64,000 nt of DNA, from NCBI GenBank assembly GCA_014218235.1, contig CM024758.1, positions 74,348,206 through 74,412,205 of the forward strand. Reading direction: 5' to 3'. Each line of letters starts with the position of its first letter. Within the stretch, counting starts at the first letter, position 1. This document shows positions 63,975 to 64,000 of this stretch, piece by piece. Below the pieces are notes generated by a model. That model did no database searches and was not told the origin of the DNA. It saw only the letters and a list, made by a program, of their open reading frames with translations. The position numbers were made by a program, and so were the translations under genes. This DNA comes from Colocasia esculenta. Lineage: Eukaryota; Streptophyta; Magnoliopsida; Alismatales; Araceae.

Positions 63975-64000
63975 CCCCTTATCCACTTGGCTTTTTGGGG

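Larger units (their letters stand above)
63546..64000 (+). repeat. LTR (U3 part) at right edge, SIRE-like relative
   Basis: The region holds a TTTGATGATG motif near 63550 like that at the start of other SIRE-like LTRs, a phased palindrome array (63668-63847) and GGGCTATAAATACCCC at the end. This order matches the SIRE-like LTR at 3300-4864 (array, about 120 bp, TATA), but sequence outside the motifs differs, so it is a separate family. The LTR start was not pinned down and the rest is outside the window. Confidence 0.65.

Overview
This is plant nuclear heterochromatin, most likely from an angiosperm with a large, retrotransposon-rich genome. Nearly all of it is nested LTR retrotransposons of both superfamilies (Ty1/copia and Ty3/gypsy), plus a LINE fragment, a SINE-like tandem repeat and two gene-like plant loci. 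No bacterial-style genes, rRNA, tRNA or CRISPR array were seen. A run of 100 N (30955-31054) marks an assembly gap. No single-copy host gene is evident; the closest are a DUF7745-like gene (47861-49331) and a spliced plant-mobile-domain (PMD) gene (49699-55250), both damaged and both of types that transposons often carry.

Layout. A copia element (A, + strand) enters from the left edge: LTR end to 1072, PBS, gag, protease. It is cut at 3299 by a 13.4-kb SIRE/Maximus-like copia element (3300-16665, TSD gagtg), which itself holds a gypsy solo LTR (8476-11890, TSD tgagg). Element A's integrase resumes at 16671 and is cut again by a copia solo LTR (17501-29962, TSD gaaaa), which in turn holds a complete Tekay/Del-type gypsy element (19216-29579). 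Element A's pol resumes at 29968 and ends at 30471, where a minus-strand Tekay LTR (30472-33815) begins. Then come a minus-strand Athila-type gypsy element (34462 to about 41143), a minus-strand copia gag-pro with its LTR (41525-45480), the SINE-like tandem repeat, an LTR fragment (to 47632), the DUF7745-like and PMD loci (the latter split by solo LTR 50004-52851, TSD attgg), a minus-strand Tat/Ogre-type pol (56575-62735, split by solo LTR 58434-61411, TSD ttgtt), a LINE 3' fragment (62736-63545) and the start of one more LTR at the right edge.

Most elements are dead: frameshifts, nonsense codons and large deletions (reverse transcriptase is missing from three of them). The Tekay element is the least damaged, with near-identical LTRs and an intact integrase core.

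The most striking signal is not a gene. Four LTR families from two unrelated superfamilies carry arrays of the palindrome GTGTCGACAC (often TAGTGTCGACACTA) in pairs 20-22 bp apart, the pairs repeating every 72-75 bp. That is a 2-turn/5-turn alternation that puts every site on one face of the helix. In the SIRE-like and right-edge LTRs the array lies upstream of a TATA box; in the Tekay LTR it lies well downstream of one. Other LTRs here carry different short inverted-repeat arrays: GTCGCGAC with a GCGAC-N9-GTCGC geometry, ATTCGACT/AGTCGAAT, ACGTC and GACGGC hairpins, and hairpins with a constant CGTCGT loop and covarying stems.
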